A DNA stretch of 64,000 bases, from assembly GCF_023380265.1 (NCBI RefSeq), contig NZ_CP093366.1, positions 930,001-994,000 on the forward strand, read 5' to 3'. Source of the DNA: Bombilactobacillus folatiphilus. Lineage in GTDB: Bacteria; Bacillota; Bacilli; Lactobacillales; Lactobacillaceae. Positions 1 to 9,610 of this stretch are shown here, one piece after another. Position numbers and translations under genes: made by a program. The first letter of the stretch is position 1; every line of letters begins with the position of its first letter. The notes beneath the pieces were generated by a model, which searched no databases, had not been told where the DNA came from, and saw only the letters and a program-made list of their open reading frames with translations.

Positions 1-187
1 GACGCCTAGATGGTTCAACGTATGCTGCATTCCAAGGTTCCGGACCAATCGCCCGCAAAAAAGTATACGGACTCATCGTCCCTGCACCTTTTTCCGTGTC
101 ATAAGACTCCATCAACATGCAACCCTTGGCACTCCAAAATTGTTGCAATGTTAAAATCATTGCTTGCACATTTAATTTTTTTGTCAA
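1..187 (-). CDS. glyQ: Glycyl-tRNA synthetase alpha subunit, 5' part only
   Basis: Class II aminoacyl-tRNA synthetase alpha chain, which with GlyS charges tRNA-Gly. Only the first 62 residues lie in the window. The reading matches the GlyQ N-terminus: MTKKLNVQ, then [15 protein letters not shown] and [19 protein letters not shown]. The start is a TTG at 185-187 with a GAGGT ribosome binding site about 7 nt upstream. No upstream ATG is in frame, and the alignment to the family supports this TTG. The gene sits directly below a T-box leader, as glyQS does in other Firmicutes, and follows recO and era in the usual order. Confidence is high despite truncation by the window edge. Confidence 0.93.
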   Translation of the reverse strand, partial: MTKKLNVQAMILTLQQFWSAKGCMLMESYDTEKGAGTMSPYTFLRAIGPEPWNAAYVEPSRR

Positions 188-194
188 TTACTTA

Positions 195-375
195 ACCTCA
201 TTCCATAAAAAAAGCCCTATGCAATCTAAATAAATTGCATAGGGACGACTTAAATCGCGGTTCCACCCTACTTCAGGCTGTTAACCTGCTCTTAATTATC
301 AATCTTGTAATTCACCATTAACTTGCACGCTCACACTATCCGCACTCGCTGAATCATCACTTTCATTTTAGCATT
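195..375 (-). promoter_or_regulatory. T-box leader of glyQS
   Basis: Minus-strand leader that should sense uncharged tRNA-Gly and allow readthrough into glyQ. The T-box core AGGGTGGAACCGCG is complementary to 256-269. Just downstream is a strong terminator hairpin (arms 215-225 and 234-244) followed by a run of Ts at 207-213. The expected stem I region lies upstream to about 375. I did not assign the specifier codon; glycine is inferred from the downstream gene. Confidence 0.9.
207..244 (-). terminator. T-box terminator hairpin ahead of glyQ
   Basis: An 11-bp perfect stem (215-225 with 234-244), then seven Ts on the minus strand. It is the OFF conformation of the glyQS T-box. Confidence 0.9.
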
Positions 376-399
376 TTAGACACCACTGTCAACTCAACC

Positions 400-1134
400 T
401 TATAGTACAAAGCCTTGTTTTTTAATAAATTGACTAACTTCTGGACGTCTAATTTCTTTGAAAAAAGCTAAATTCTTCTGTGACCAATTTGTCTGTTGAT
501 TATTCTGAGTCCGATTTTGATAGTAATCCCCAGTTATTTGATCATAAGCTGACAAATCAGTAAATTGTTGTCGTGGATAAACATCAATTGCAACTTGATT
601 AGCTTGAGGTAGTCGCGGTTTAACTTCATTTTGACTCAAAGGCTCCCCAATGGTTAATCCAAATAATGGTACTGTCAATTCTGGCAATGTTAATAATTGC
701 TTAACTTGGAATAAATCATTACGAAGACCGCCAATATAACAAATCCCGAGCCCCATTTGTTCGGCGGCTATCACCATATTTTGAGCACTAATCGTCGTAT
801 CTACCACACTAACTAACAACGACTCTAAATTTCTCAAACTGGCAATATCTTGATGATGCTGTTCTAACAAAATCTTTTGCCGATATAAATCAGCAATAAA
901 AACATAAAAAACACCACTATGCAACACATATGGCTCACAATGAGCAAGTTGTCCCAGCTTAGAGCGCACCGCTTTATCATTAATTTCTAAAACAGTCCAC
1001 GCCTGCACAAAATTCGATGAGGCACCACTCTGCGCTGCCGTCAACAATTCCTGTTTAATTTCCGTAGACAATGGTTGATCTTTGAACTGGCGTACCGAAG
1101 CATGATTAGCCATTCTAGCAACCAACTCATTCAT
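400..1134 (-). CDS. NADPH-dependent nitroreductase / oxidoreductase (NfsA-FRP type)
   Basis: Flavin (FMN) oxidoreductase of the nitroreductase superfamily. It probably reduces nitro compounds, quinones or flavins with NADPH in the cytosol. The N-terminus carries the family pattern NHASVRQFKDQPLS. The middle has SAQNMVIAAEQMGLGICYIGG, typical of NfsA/Frp-like enzymes. The C-terminus (WSQKNLAFFKEIRRPEVSQFI) fits the extended Frp branch. At about 244 residues the length is normal. The ATG at 1134 is chosen because GAGGTG lies 6 nt upstream; a GTG three codons earlier overlaps that site. The gene ends close to the glyQS leader and follows recO. The natural substrate cannot be read from sequence. 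Confidence 0.88.
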   Translation of the reverse strand: MNELVARMANHASVRQFKDQPLSTEIKQELLTAAQSGASSNFVQAWTVLEINDKAVRSKLGQLAHCEPYVLHSGVFYVFIADLYRQKILLEQHHQDIASLRNLESLLVSVVDTTISAQNMVIAAEQMGLGICYIGGLRNDLFQVKQLLTLPELTVPLFGLTIGEPLSQNEVKPRLPQANQVAIDVYPRQQFTDLSAYDQITGDYYQNRTQNNQQTNWSQKNLAFFKEIRRPEVSQFIKKQGFVL

Positions 1135-1157
1135 AACTTTCACCTCAAATTACAATT

Positions 1158-1919
1158 TTATAATTGCCATTGATACATCTGATCAATAAATTTTTTACTT
1201 TTAGGGTAAACGCCCACATTATCTTTATAAAGTAGATCCAACGTCTTCCGTAACTGTACTTTTACATTTTCTGACACACTAATTTTTCCCACACGCTGTA
1301 AATCTAAGCTTGCAAACAAACGTAAATACGCAACCGTCTTCGGAATCAAATGTAATCGGTGTTCATCATGTGACCAATGCTTCGAACACAAAAGTCCACC
1401 CAAACTCAAAGAATAATCAAAAATTCCCTGCGTTTCACCACCGATCACACAGCTTCGTAAATTAGGTGCAACCCCAAACGGCTTCAGCAATTGAACTTCC
1501 AGAACATTAGTAATAATTTCAGGATCTAATTGCTGATTAACAAGTCTTTGCGCTGTCAAAATTTGTGTAAACCAATGTTGCGAAACAAGTTGCTTATCAA
1601 AGGCACGCAAAAGCAAATCATTTTGATAAGTCACATAAGCATTAGCTTTTATATCTTGTATCAAATATTGGAATTGCTGTAACTTCAACGCCGCAGTCAA
1701 GTAAGAAAAACCATGTTCATTAATCACCCCTTGATAATTTCCATACGTGAAAGGCAAGCTCAAAGAACGATTTTTCGCATTCACTTTTTTGACACCGCGC
1801 ATCAAGAACGTTTTAATTCCAAATTTATCTGTCAATAGCCAAACTAATTGGTCATTCTCATGATAATCTTGCGTTCGTAAAACTAGTCCAGCAAAATTTT
1901 GATTGCGTTTTAAAACCAA
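1158..1919 (-). CDS. recO: DNA repair protein RecO
   Basis: RecO loads RecA with RecR in RecF-pathway gap repair. The protein is 253 residues with the expected N-terminal OB-fold (FAGLVLRTQDYHENDQLVWLLT) and a helical C-terminal domain. The region that normally carries a CxxC-CxxC zinc site is reduced here (RSCVIGGE and GLLCSKH, one Cys each), so zinc binding is doubtful. The TTG start directly follows the era stop, with AAAGGA inside the era 3' end as ribosome binding site, so translation is probably coupled. The position after era and before glyQS is conserved in lactobacilli. Confidence 0.93.
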   Translation of the reverse strand: MVLKRNQNFAGLVLRTQDYHENDQLVWLLTDKFGIKTFLMRGVKKVNAKNRSLSLPFTYGNYQGVINEHGFSYLTAALKLQQFQYLIQDIKANAYVTYQNDLLLRAFDKQLVSQHWFTQILTAQRLVNQQLDPEIITNVLEVQLLKPFGVAPNLRSCVIGGETQGIFDYSLSLGGLLCSKHWSHDEHRLHLIPKTVAYLRLFASLDLQRVGKISVSENVKVQLRKTLDLLYKDNVGVYPKSKKFIDQMYQWQL

Positions 1920-2825
1920 CTATTTCAAATCCTTTAAGGCATAGCCAGCGCGTGCTAAAAATAATGGATCCTCGCGCCAATTTTTTTGGACCTTCACCCA
2001 TAATTTCAGATTAATTTTCTCACCTAATAAATCTTCTAATTTTTTTCGTGAACGAATTCCAATTTGTTTCAACATTGAACCCTTGGTACCAATCAAAATT
2101 TTCTTTTGACTATCACGTTCCGTATAAATCGTGACCTCAATCTGAAGTTTATTATTAAGCCGTTGATTCATTTGGTCCACAAGCACCGCCACAGAATGCG
2201 GAACTTCTTGACGCGTCAACTCAAGAATCTTTTCACGAATAATTTCAGCCACCACAAAATATTCAGGATGATCACTTAATTGATCTTCTGGATAATACTG
2301 CGGTCCTTCCGGTAAATTTTGCCCAATCGCTGCCAGCAATTCAGGTACATTATTACCCTGTGTTGCCGAAATGGGAAAAATTTCCGTAAATTTCAATAAA
2401 TTATTATATTGGTCAATCAACGGCAACAGTTTGTCAGGATTAATCAAATCAATTTTATTAATTACCAAGAAAACAGGTACATTTAACGCACTCAACTTAT
2501 CCAAAAGCTTATGTGCAGTATCATCAAGCGCTGCTTGAGCGCTAACCATCATTAAAACTAAATCCACTTCTTTTAAAGCGGAATAAGCGGCCTGATCCAT
2601 ATACTGATCCAAACTATTTTTCGGTTGATGCACTCCTGGTGTATCCAAAAAAATAATCTGCTGCTGACTATCAGTATAAATCCCCTGAATCTTATTTCGC
2701 GTAGTCTGCGCTTTTGGCGAAATAATAGAAATTTCCTGCCCCAAAATTCGATTCATAAAAGTCGATTTTCCGACATTCGGAGCCCCGATAATCGCCACAA
2801 AACCTGAACGAAAACTATTTGTCAT
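1920..2825 (-). CDS. era: GTPase Era
   Basis: Ribosome-associated GTPase needed for 16S rRNA 3' end maturation and 30S assembly. The 301-residue protein has G1 GAPNVGKS near residue 14, G3 DTPGVH near residue 61, G4 NKID near residue 123, and a C-terminal KH domain with the [11 protein letters not shown] loop. It overlaps the end of cdd by 11 nt and abuts recO, so the genes are one operon. Length and motifs are standard. Confidence 0.97.
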   Translation of the reverse strand: MTNSFRSGFVAIIGAPNVGKSTFMNRILGQEISIISPKAQTTRNKIQGIYTDSQQQIIFLDTPGVHQPKNSLDQYMDQAAYSALKEVDLVLMMVSAQAALDDTAHKLLDKLSALNVPVFLVINKIDLINPDKLLPLIDQYNNLLKFTEIFPISATQGNNVPELLAAIGQNLPEGPQYYPEDQLSDHPEYFVVAEIIREKILELTRQEVPHSVAVLVDQMNQRLNNKLQIEVTIYTERDSQKKILIGTKGSMLKQIGIRSRKKLEDLLGEKINLKLWVKVQKNWREDPLFLARAGYALKDLK

Positions 2826-3219
2826 CTGCTAAATCTCCTGTCGAAAAAGCTCCTGGCAACAATTGCGCCACGCTGACTTGCTGCTGAGCACCCGCTTGAT
2901 TAGTTAAAATCACAGGCATTTGTGGATCGCAAAATTCACTAATCACCTGCCGACAAGCACCACACGGCGCAATCGGGCCACCGGTTTGGCCGGTAATTAA
3001 CAACGCTTGAAAATCTTGACAACCATTTGCAACTGCTTGAAAAATAGCAGTTCGTTCAGCACAATTAGTCAATCCATATGAAGCATTTTCGATATTACAA
3101 CCACCAAAAATTTGACCATCGGTCGTCAACAAAGCAGCACCGACATGAAAATGTGAATAAGGAGCATAAGCTTGATCTAACATTTTTGTCGCTACATTCA
3201 TTAATTTATCTATTTTCAT
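2815..3219 (-). CDS. cdd: Cytidine deaminase
   Basis: Zinc enzyme converting (deoxy)cytidine to (deoxy)uridine in pyrimidine salvage. The 134-residue protein shows both signature parts: CAERTAIF (zinc Cys and catalytic Glu) and PCGACRQV (the two other zinc cysteines). The ATG has AAGGAGC upstream. It lies directly between ybeY and era. Many Firmicutes have dgkA (undecaprenol kinase) between ybeY and cdd, but here only 20 nt separate ybeY and cdd. Confidence 0.97.
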   Translation of the reverse strand: MKIDKLMNVATKMLDQAYAPYSHFHVGAALLTTDGQIFGGCNIENASYGLTNCAERTAIFQAVANGCQDFQALLITGQTGGPIAPCGACRQVISEFCDPQMPVILTNQAGAQQQVSVAQLLPGAFSTGDLADDK

Positions 3220-3239
3220 TTTGCCAAGCTCCTTTTTAT

Positions 3240-3716
3240 TTAACGCTTCAAACCAAAATCAGCTAAAATTTCACGTTGTAATCCAAACATTTGCTCAGCC
3301 TCATCATCTTGAATATGATCCAGTCCAGATAAATGTAATAAACCGTGCACAACAGTATAACCAAATTCACGATCAAAAGAATGACCATACTCTTGAGCCT
3401 GTTTTTGAACCACAGCTGGACAAATAAATAAATCACCAATATTGCGAGGAATACCAAATTCTTCAGCTAATGCTTGTGAACTAATTCCGTCATCATCACC
3501 ATCTTCAATGGCAAAACTGATCACATCAGTCGGTCGATCAACATTGCGATATTCTAAATTAATTTGATGTATTACTTCAGATGTACAAAAGGTCATCGAA
3601 GCTTCTGTTTGTTGAGGCAACGCAATTTTTTGAGCACCATATTCAAATAAATCTCGCGCCAATTTGAGGTGTTCAGCATCAACTAATTGATGCGCATCAT
3701 AAATCTCTAAATTCAT
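3240..3716 (-). CDS. ybeY: Endoribonuclease YbeY, rRNA maturation factor
   Basis: Metal-dependent RNase involved in 16S rRNA 3' processing and 70S ribosome quality control. The 158-residue protein carries the zinc motif HGLLHLSGLDH near residues 124-134 and the upstream family block RNVDRPTDVISFA. The start overlaps the phoH stop by 4 nt and has AGGAG upstream. The pairing with phoH is the classic arrangement. Confidence 0.97.
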   Translation of the reverse strand: MNLEIYDAHQLVDAEHLKLARDLFEYGAQKIALPQQTEASMTFCTSEVIHQINLEYRNVDRPTDVISFAIEDGDDDGISSQALAEEFGIPRNIGDLFICPAVVQKQAQEYGHSFDREFGYTVVHGLLHLSGLDHIQDDEAEQMFGLQREILADFGLKR

Positions 3717-4678
3717 TCTTTACTCCTGTTTACTTGGTCATAAGCACGAATAATTTCGGCTACAACGGGATTTCGTACCACATCATCAGCAACAAAATCG
3801 ACGAAACCAATATGTGGCAAATCTCTGAGAATTTCTTGCACTTGTAATAAACCACTATGAGAATGCCGCGGCAAATCAATCTGGGTCGGATCACCATTCA
3901 CAACCATCTTGGAACCAAAACCTAAACGTGTTAAAAACATTTTCATTTGTTCGTGGGTCGTATTTTGGGCTTCATCAAGGAGACAAAAAGCCTGATCCAA
4001 AGTTCGACCACGCATATAAGCTAAAGGTGCTACTTCAATGACCTCGCGCTCCAATAACCGATTGGTTTGATCCGATCCTAAAACTGAATATAAAGCATCA
4101 TAAATTGGTCGTAAATAAGGATCAACTTTTTCCTTTAAATCTCCTGGCAAAAACCCTAAATTTTCGCCTGCTTCCACAGCTGGTCTGGTCAAAATTAATT
4201 TTTGCACACGCCCTTTTTTCAAGGCTGCCACTGCCATGACTACAGCTAAATAAGTTTTCCCCGTACCAGCCGGTCCAATGCCAAATGTAATATCATTTTT
4301 CTTAATTGTTTGAATATACTGACGCTGCCCCAAATTACGTACACGAATGGGCTTGCCCTTGGCATCACGAATCAAAATTTCATTGTATAAATCTTCAAAA
4401 TATTCTAAAGTACCTGCTTGAGCCATTTGGGCTGCACTGACAAAATCCGCTTGACCAATCTGAATCCCAGAATGCTGTAAATGATTCAAAATTTTTAAAA
4501 TTTGAAAAACTAGATTAACATTCTGAGGATCACCAGCTAAATCTACACGATTACCAAACGGATGAATTTTAATAGGAAATTTTTCTGCCAAAAGCAGCAA
4601 ATTGCTATCATTACTACCAAATATTACAGCATCATCATTATTCATTAACTGAAACGATTTTGTTATCTCATCTGTCAA
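3713..4678 (-). CDS. phoH: PhoH family ATPase
   Basis: PhoH-like P-loop ATPase/helicase of RNA metabolism, almost always coupled to YbeY. It is 321 residues: an N-terminal KH-like region, then the PhoH domain with Walker A GPAGTGKTYLA near residue 137 and Walker B CLLDEAQNTT. The start is TTG, with GGAG about 10 nt upstream and no nearby in-frame ATG. It is the first gene of the phoH-ybeY-cdd-era-recO operon. A terminator lies upstream, behind yqeY. Confidence 0.94.
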   Translation of the reverse strand: MTDEITKSFQLMNNDDAVIFGSNDSNLLLLAEKFPIKIHPFGNRVDLAGDPQNVNLVFQILKILNHLQHSGIQIGQADFVSAAQMAQAGTLEYFEDLYNEILIRDAKGKPIRVRNLGQRQYIQTIKKNDITFGIGPAGTGKTYLAVVMAVAALKKGRVQKLILTRPAVEAGENLGFLPGDLKEKVDPYLRPIYDALYSVLGSDQTNRLLEREVIEVAPLAYMRGRTLDQAFCLLDEAQNTTHEQMKMFLTRLGFGSKMVVNGDPTQIDLPRHSHSGLLQVQEILRDLPHIGFVDFVADDVVRNPVVAEIIRAYDQVNRSKE

Positions 4679-4737
4679 AAACGTCTGCTCCTGTCAATTG
4701 GATTTTATAATCATTTTACAGCAAATTGAAGTTAAAT

Positions 4738-4770
4738 AAAAAGGCTAAAGTAAATTAACTTTAACCTTTA
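4738..4770 (-). terminator. Terminator behind yqeY
   Basis: Hairpin formed by AAAGGTTAAAGT and ACTTTAGCCTTT on the minus strand, followed by a T run. It separates rpsU-yqeY from phoH. Confidence 0.8.
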
Positions 4771-4773
4771 TAT

Positions 4774-5217
4774 TTAACTCAATACTTCTTTGACAATTTG
4801 ATTAACTACTGAGCCATCAGCTTGACTTTTTGTCTTAGCCATTACGGCCTTCATTAATTTACCAAAATCAGCTTTTGATTCTGCACCAATATCAGTAGCA
4901 GTTTGTTGAACAAGTTGACGAATTGCAGATTCGGATAGCTGTTGCGGCATATACTTATCCAAAACAGCCATCTGCTCTTTAGTTTGTGCAACTAAATCAT
5001 CACGATGACCATTCTGAAATTCTACCAAAGAATCTTTTTGTTGCTTCATTTGCGAAACAACAACTTGCTGTTCTTCAGTAGTAGTCAAATCATGACCAAC
5101 TTCGATTTTTTTGTTCATCAAAGCAGACTTAAGCATTCTGATAACTGACAAACCGACTTTGTCATGACCTTTCATGGCAACTTTCATGTCAGTCATTAAT
5201 TGATCAGTGAGGGACAT
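4774..5217 (-). CDS. yqeY: GatB/YqeY domain protein
   Basis: Homologue of the C-terminal YqeY domain of GatB, a tRNA-binding helical domain; its function as a stand-alone protein is not established. The 147-residue protein reads MSLTDQLMTDMKVAMK and contains VIRMLKSAL and a C-terminal GKLMKAVM region, all typical. The ATG at 5217 is preferred over an upstream GTG because GGAG sits at workable spacing. It follows rpsU by about 20 nt, the conserved rpsU-yqeY pair. Confidence 0.93.
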   Translation of the reverse strand: MSLTDQLMTDMKVAMKGHDKVGLSVIRMLKSALMNKKIEVGHDLTTTEEQQVVVSQMKQQKDSLVEFQNGHRDDLVAQTKEQMAVLDKYMPQQLSESAIRQLVQQTATDIGAESKADFGKLMKAVMAKTKSQADGSVVNQIVKEVLS

Positions 5218-5237
5218 TACTATCACACTCCGAATTA

Positions 5238-5426
5238 TTAACGTCTTCTTCTCTTCTTATTACGCTTACGTGCAGCTTCAGATTTTAACTTGCGTTTAAC
5301 GCTAGGTTTTTCATAAAACTCACGCTTACGGTATTCTTGAAGAGTACCACTCTTAGAAACAGAACGTTTAAACCGACGAAGAGCATCATCAAGAGACTCG
5401 TTCTCACGAACAACTGTCTTAGCCAT
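5238..5426 (-). CDS. rpsU: 30S ribosomal protein S21
   Basis: Small-subunit protein S21, 62 residues, beginning [20 protein letters not shown] and ending in a basic RNKKRRRR tail. A longer frame exists upstream, but the ATG at 5426 is correct: AAGGAGG lies just before it and the family begins here. It is transcribed with yqeY and diverges from ppsR. Confidence 0.97.
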   Translation of the reverse strand: MAKTVVRENESLDDALRRFKRSVSKSGTLQEYRKREFYEKPSVKRKLKSEAARKRNKKRRRR

Positions 5427-5587
5427 ATGATATCCCTCCTTCCGTTCGTTACGTAACTGTTCGTTAAAACAGTTCTTATTTAGTATACCAAACAATATCA
5501 GAAGTTGAAACCATAATTTCTGAAGTTAGACTAGCTTTTTTTGAGAAAAAATGATAATTTTAAAAAAAAACAGCAGGTAACCGACTT

Positions 5588-6403
5588 ATGAAACAAATTG
5601 TTTATACCATTTCCGACTCTTCTGGTGAAACGGCAACTAATTTTGCCCGTTCCATGATGGCACAATTTAATGAAATTGACACAACACAAAAGCGCTATTC
5701 TTTCATTAAAGACATTGATCAATTAACACGTATCTTGCAGCATGCTCAGCAAGATCAAGCCTTGGTTTTTTATACGCTCAGTAACCCGGAATTTGACCAA
5801 ATCGTTAAAAATTTTGATCATGACAAACATATGCTTTGCTTTGACATTTTAAGTCCTTACTTAACGATGATCGAAGCTTTTACTGGTCAAAAAGCTTCCC
5901 ACGAAATTGGCGCTGCCCGTAAACTCAGTACCCAATATTTCAAGCGGATCGAAGCCATTGATTTTGCTGCCGAAAATGATGACGGCAAAAATCCACATAG
6001 CATGGTCGAAGCTGATGTTGTTTTATTAGGGATTTCTCGAACTTCGAAAACACCCCTAACTTTTTACCTAGCCAATCAAGAAATTAAAGTTATGAATTTG
6101 CCCTTAGTTCCTAGTGTTCAATTACCTGATGAACTCTGGGAAATTGATCCACAAAAAATTGTTGGTTTGACTAACGATGAGGAAGTTTTACGCAAAATCC
6201 GAGAAGAACGGATGCTGTCGTATGGTCTAAAAGCTCAAACAAACTATTCTAGTACTGAAAAAATTCAACAAGAATTACAATATGCCCAAAATTTATACGA
6301 TCAATTAGGTTGTTTGGTTATCAATGTCGCCAATAAATCAATTGAAGAAGTTGCAGCGATCATTGAAGAAAAATTACAGCTGAACACTTTTTCCGCCAAT
6401 TAG
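5588..6403 (+). CDS. ppsR: Pyruvate phosphate dikinase regulatory protein (DUF299 kinase/phosphotransferase)
   Basis: Bifunctional ADP-dependent kinase and Pi-dependent phosphotransferase of the PDRP family, which switches PPDK or PEP synthase off and on. The 271-residue protein starts MKQIVYTISDSSGETA and has the P-loop-like LLGISRTSKTPLTFYLA near residue 148, both diagnostic. AGGTAA lies about 9 nt before the ATG. It diverges from rpsU and converges on the YitT gene with a 2-nt gap. No PPDK gene is in the window, so the target is inferred. Confidence 0.92.
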   Translation: MKQIVYTISDSSGETATNFARSMMAQFNEIDTTQKRYSFIKDIDQLTRILQHAQQDQALVFYTLSNPEFDQIVKNFDHDKHMLCFDILSPYLTMIEAFTGQKASHEIGAARKLSTQYFKRIEAIDFAAENDDGKNPHSMVEADVVLLGISRTSKTPLTFYLANQEIKVMNLPLVPSVQLPDELWEIDPQKIVGLTNDEEVLRKIREERMLSYGLKAQTNYSSTEKIQQELQYAQNLYDQLGCLVINVANKSIEEVAAIIEEKLQLNTFSAN

Positions 6404-6405
6404 TA

Positions 6406-7284
6406 TTAATAAATATGCTCTTGATAAAAACGCCCCATAATCATTTTAGCTTCGGTAATGCTTACGAAAGCATAAGGATCAGATTCATGCATTGCCTGAC
6501 GAAAAGTGGGCAGTTCATATTGCGAAATTACCGTAAACAACATTGTCTTTTGTGCGTGTTGATACGCACCTTCAACATCATTAACAATCGTGATTCCCCG
6601 TCGCATTTCATCTTGAATTTGTTTAATCACTGTTTGGGCATGCGAGGTTACAATAATTACCTGCAATTTCTGGTCCCGGGTATATAAAGCATCGATCACC
6701 CGACTATTAATAAAAATACTCAAAATAGTATACAAAGCATGGATCCAACCAAACAAAAAACCAGAACCAATGACAACAATCAAATTAAAAGTCAAATTAA
6801 TGGTCCCTACACTTTCGCCGACCTTTTTACGCAAAACAATGCCAATAATATCTAAGCCACCTGTAGATAATTCATTTTTCAAGGACAAACCTGTACCAAA
6901 ACCGTTAAAGACACCACCAAAAATAGCACAAATAATTGGATCAAATTGAACCTTAACTGGATGCAAAGAACGCATTAAAATTGTTGATAAAACAACAGCT
7001 ACAATCGTAAAAATCGTAAAATTGTGACCGATTTTTTTCCACGAAAGAATGAGCAATGGAATATTAAAGAGCGCATATAAAAATGCAACCGGAATTCCGA
7101 TGCCGAAAAAGCGTCCACAAACAGTTGAAATTAATTGAGCAAAACCAGTAATCCCCGAGCCGTAAATATGACCCGGAGTCCAAAAAATATTAACCGCAAT
7201 AGAAACACAAATGGCGTAAATTAACGCAATAGATAACTTGGTAAGCGTGCGGTAGCGATGCAAAACTTCTTCTAAATCTTTCAT
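6406..7284 (-). CDS. YitT family membrane protein (DUF161/DUF2179)
   Basis: Integral membrane protein of the YitT family; substrate unknown. The 292-residue protein has about five hydrophobic segments in its first 190 residues, including GHIYGSGITGFAQL and NELSTGGLDIIGI, then a cytosolic DUF2179 domain (LQVIIVTSHAQTVIKQI, then a region ending DPYAFVSITEAKMIMGRF). Length and order match the family. It is a single gene, convergent with ppsR. Confidence 0.92.
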   Translation of the reverse strand: MKDLEEVLHRYRTLTKLSIALIYAICVSIAVNIFWTPGHIYGSGITGFAQLISTVCGRFFGIGIPVAFLYALFNIPLLILSWKKIGHNFTIFTIVAVVLSTILMRSLHPVKVQFDPIICAIFGGVFNGFGTGLSLKNELSTGGLDIIGIVLRKKVGESVGTINLTFNLIVVIGSGFLFGWIHALYTILSIFINSRVIDALYTRDQKLQVIIVTSHAQTVIKQIQDEMRRGITIVNDVEGAYQHAQKTMLFTVISQYELPTFRQAMHESDPYAFVSITEAKMIMGRFYQEHIY

Positions 7285-7360
7285 AATTGATGTGTAGTCC
7301 TAGCCCTTTATTAAATATCTTGCATTGACTACTTTAACACATTACTAAGTTAATAAAAGA

Positions 7361-7792
7361 CTAATTTTTAGCCGTCTCCACCTGGTCGACATATTGACCG
7401 TAACCTTCTGCCTTCATTTTTGCCAACGGAATAAATTTTAAAGCCGCAGAATTAATGCAATAACGTAGGCCACCTGCTGCTCTCGGTCCATCCGTAAACA
7501 CATGTCCCAAATGTGAATCCGCTTTCTTACTACGAACTTCCGTCCGATCCATCTGATGGCTTTGATCATGCTTTTGCTTTAACGGTCGAATCGGTTTCGT
7601 AAATGCTGGCCAACCACAACCTGATTGATATTTATTAGCCGAAGAAAAAAGCGGCTCTCCACTTACAACATCCACATAAATTCCTGGTTCAAAAAAATTA
7701 TCGTATTGATTATCAAATGGTCGCTCTGTTCCATTTTCTTGTGTCACATGATACTGTAATGGATCTAATTTTTGCTTTTGTTCTTCATACAT
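7361..7792 (-). CDS. msrB: Peptide-methionine (R)-S-oxide reductase
   Basis: Repairs methionine-R-sulfoxide in proteins. The 143-residue MsrB has [12 protein letters not shown], the HLGHVF block and the catalytic Cys in [12 protein letters not shown]. The CxxC zinc pairs of some MsrBs are absent, as in the zinc-free subfamily. The ATG at 7792 has GGAGGTG upstream. That ribosome binding site forms the 3' arm of the aspS terminator hairpin, so the two genes share a regulatory element (see findings). Confidence 0.95.
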   Translation of the reverse strand: MYEEQKQKLDPLQYHVTQENGTERPFDNQYDNFFEPGIYVDVVSGEPLFSSANKYQSGCGWPAFTKPIRPLKQKHDQSHQMDRTEVRSKKADSHLGHVFTDGPRAAGGLRYCINSAALKFIPLAKMKAEGYGQYVDQVETAKN

Positions 7793-7834
7793 AAAAAAAC
7801 ACCTCCAATGAAATTGTAACTTTTTTGGAGGTGT
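7793..7834 (-). terminator. aspS terminator that contains the msrB ribosome binding site
   Basis: On the minus strand ACACCTCCAA (7834-7825) pairs perfectly with TTGGAGGTGT (7808-7799), followed by seven Ts ending at the msrB ATG. The 3' arm is the msrB Shine-Dalgarno sequence. When the hairpin forms, transcription should stop and any readthrough message has its RBS masked. Confidence 0.8.
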
Positions 7835-7849
7835 CTTTCAGTTAAAAGG

Positions 7850-9610
7850 CTATTTTTTTATTTCTAAATCCAATTCATCTAATTGCTTTTGAGCAACTCT
7901 GGCCGGAGCTTTCATCATGGGTTCCGAAGCTTTAGAATTTTTTGGAAAAGCAATAACATCACGAATATTATTACGGTGAGCCAACAACATCGCAAAGCGA
8001 TCCAAACCGATTGCCAAGCCACCATGTGGTGGAAAACCATAATCCAAGGCATCTAATAAGAAACCGAACTGTTCTTGTGCCCGCTGCGGTGTAAAATCAA
8101 GGGCTTTGAACATTTTTTCTTGAATTTCTCGTTCGTGAATCCGAATTGAACCACCGCCTAATTCATAACCATTGAGTACAATATCATAACTTTGTGCATG
8201 GGCCTGATGCGGATTAGTTTCTAATAAGGCAATATCCTCTTCATTAGGCATCGTGAACGGATGATGTGCAGCAATCCAGCGACCCAAACCTTCATCATAT
8301 TCAAATAGTGGCCAATCAACGACCCACAAAAAATTATATTGATCATCATCGTACAATTGTAATTCTTTGGCAAAATGTTTCCGCAAATAACCGAGCGCAT
8401 CCGCACAAACTTTACGCGAATCAGCCACAAACAACACCAAATCATTATCGGCTAAATCTAATCGTTCTTGTAATTGTTCTGCTTGGTCTTGCACAAATTT
8501 AGCCACCGGGCCCGTTAAATCTGCTCCTGAAACTTTTAACCAAGCCAAGCCCTTTGCACCAAACCGTTTAATATAATCTTGTTGTTCTTCAATTTTTTTA
8601 CGAGAATACTGATCAGCTGCATTTTTTAAGACAATTGCTTTGACTTGACCACCGTTAGCCAGTGCATTTTGGAAAACTTTGAAAGTAGAATCCGCAAATA
8701 CCGGACTTAAATCTTGTAATTCCATACCAAAACGGGTGTCTGGTTTATCCGAACCAAAACGATCCATCGCTTCATTCCAAGTTAAACGTGGAAATGGCAG
8801 TTGCACATCAACGCCCTTTACATCATGCATAACTTTGGCAATAAGACCTTCAGTAATATCTTGAATTTGTTGAGCGTCCAAAAAACTGGTTTCTAAATCA
8901 ATTTGCGTAAATTCAGGTTGACGATCTCCCCGCAAATCTTCATCACGAAAACAACGTGCAATTTGATAATAACGATCAAAACCTGCACCCATTAATAACT
9001 GTTTAAAAATTTGAGGGGACTGCGGCAAAGCATAAAAACTCCCCGGGTAAACTCTAGAAGGCACTAAATAATCCCGTGCACCTTCAGGAGTGGATTTAGC
9101 CAAATCTGGCGTCTCAATATTGATAAAATCAGTTTGATCCAGATAACTATTGACGGCGATCACAATTTTTGACCTAATGCGCAATGCTTGTTGCATTTCT
9201 GGCCGTCTTAAATCTAGATAACGATACTTTAATTTTGTTTCTTCACTAACTTCTACGTCATTTTCAATATTGAAAGGTACCGTTTTAGCACGATTTAAAA
9301 TCTGCAATTGTTGGACGGCAACCTCAATCTCACCAGTTTGCATTTTGTGATTCACTGCCTCAGGATCGCGAGCTACTACTTTACCTTGTACACTAATGAC
9401 GTATTCAGAATGTAATTCTTCTGCTTGTCGTAAAGCTTCTTCAGTACTGTTGTCTTGACTAAAAACTAATTGGACAATCCCCTCGCGATCGCGCAAATCA
9501 ACAAAGATCAAATTACCTAAATTACGCTTTTTTTGAACCCAACCAGCCAAAGTAACTTCCTGACCTAAATACTGGCCATCAATCAAACCACAATAATTTG
9601 TTCTATTCAT
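7850..9610 (-). CDS. aspS: Aspartyl-tRNA synthetase
   Basis: Class II synthetase charging tRNA-Asp. The 586-residue protein is full length for bacterial AspRS: N-terminal anticodon-binding OB fold ([26 protein letters not shown]), motif 2 around [19 protein letters not shown], the GAD insertion, and motif 3 [14 protein letters not shown] near residue 535. It abuts hisS, with an AAGGAC site before the ATG, and both lie under one T-box. Whether it is discriminating or non-discriminating was not determined. Confidence 0.97.
   Translation of the reverse strand: MNRTNYCGLIDGQYLGQEVTLAGWVQKKRNLGNLIFVDLRDREGIVQLVFSQDNSTEEALRQAEELHSEYVISVQGKVVARDPEAVNHKMQTGEIEVAVQQLQILNRAKTVPFNIENDVEVSEETKLKYRYLDLRRPEMQQALRIRSKIVIAVNSYLDQTDFINIETPDLAKSTPEGARDYLVPSRVYPGSFYALPQSPQIFKQLLMGAGFDRYYQIARCFRDEDLRGDRQPEFTQIDLETSFLDAQQIQDITEGLIAKVMHDVKGVDVQLPFPRLTWNEAMDRFGSDKPDTRFGMELQDLSPVFADSTFKVFQNALANGGQVKAIVLKNAADQYSRKKIEEQQDYIKRFGAKGLAWLKVSGADLTGPVAKFVQDQAEQLQERLDLADNDLVLFVADSRKVCADALGYLRKHFAKELQLYDDDQYNFLWVVDWPLFEYDEGLGRWIAAHHPFTMPNEEDIALLETNPHQAHAQSYDIVLNGYELGGGSIRIHEREIQEKMFKALDFTPQRAQEQFGFLLDALDYGFPPHGGLAIGLDRFAMLLAHRNNIRDVIAFPKNSKASEPMMKAPARVAQKQLDELDLEIKK

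Noticed and set aside
10..195. Plus-strand 61-residue reading frame
   Set aside because: It is the complement of the glyQ 5' end and its leader; the minus strand matches GlyQ residue by residue.
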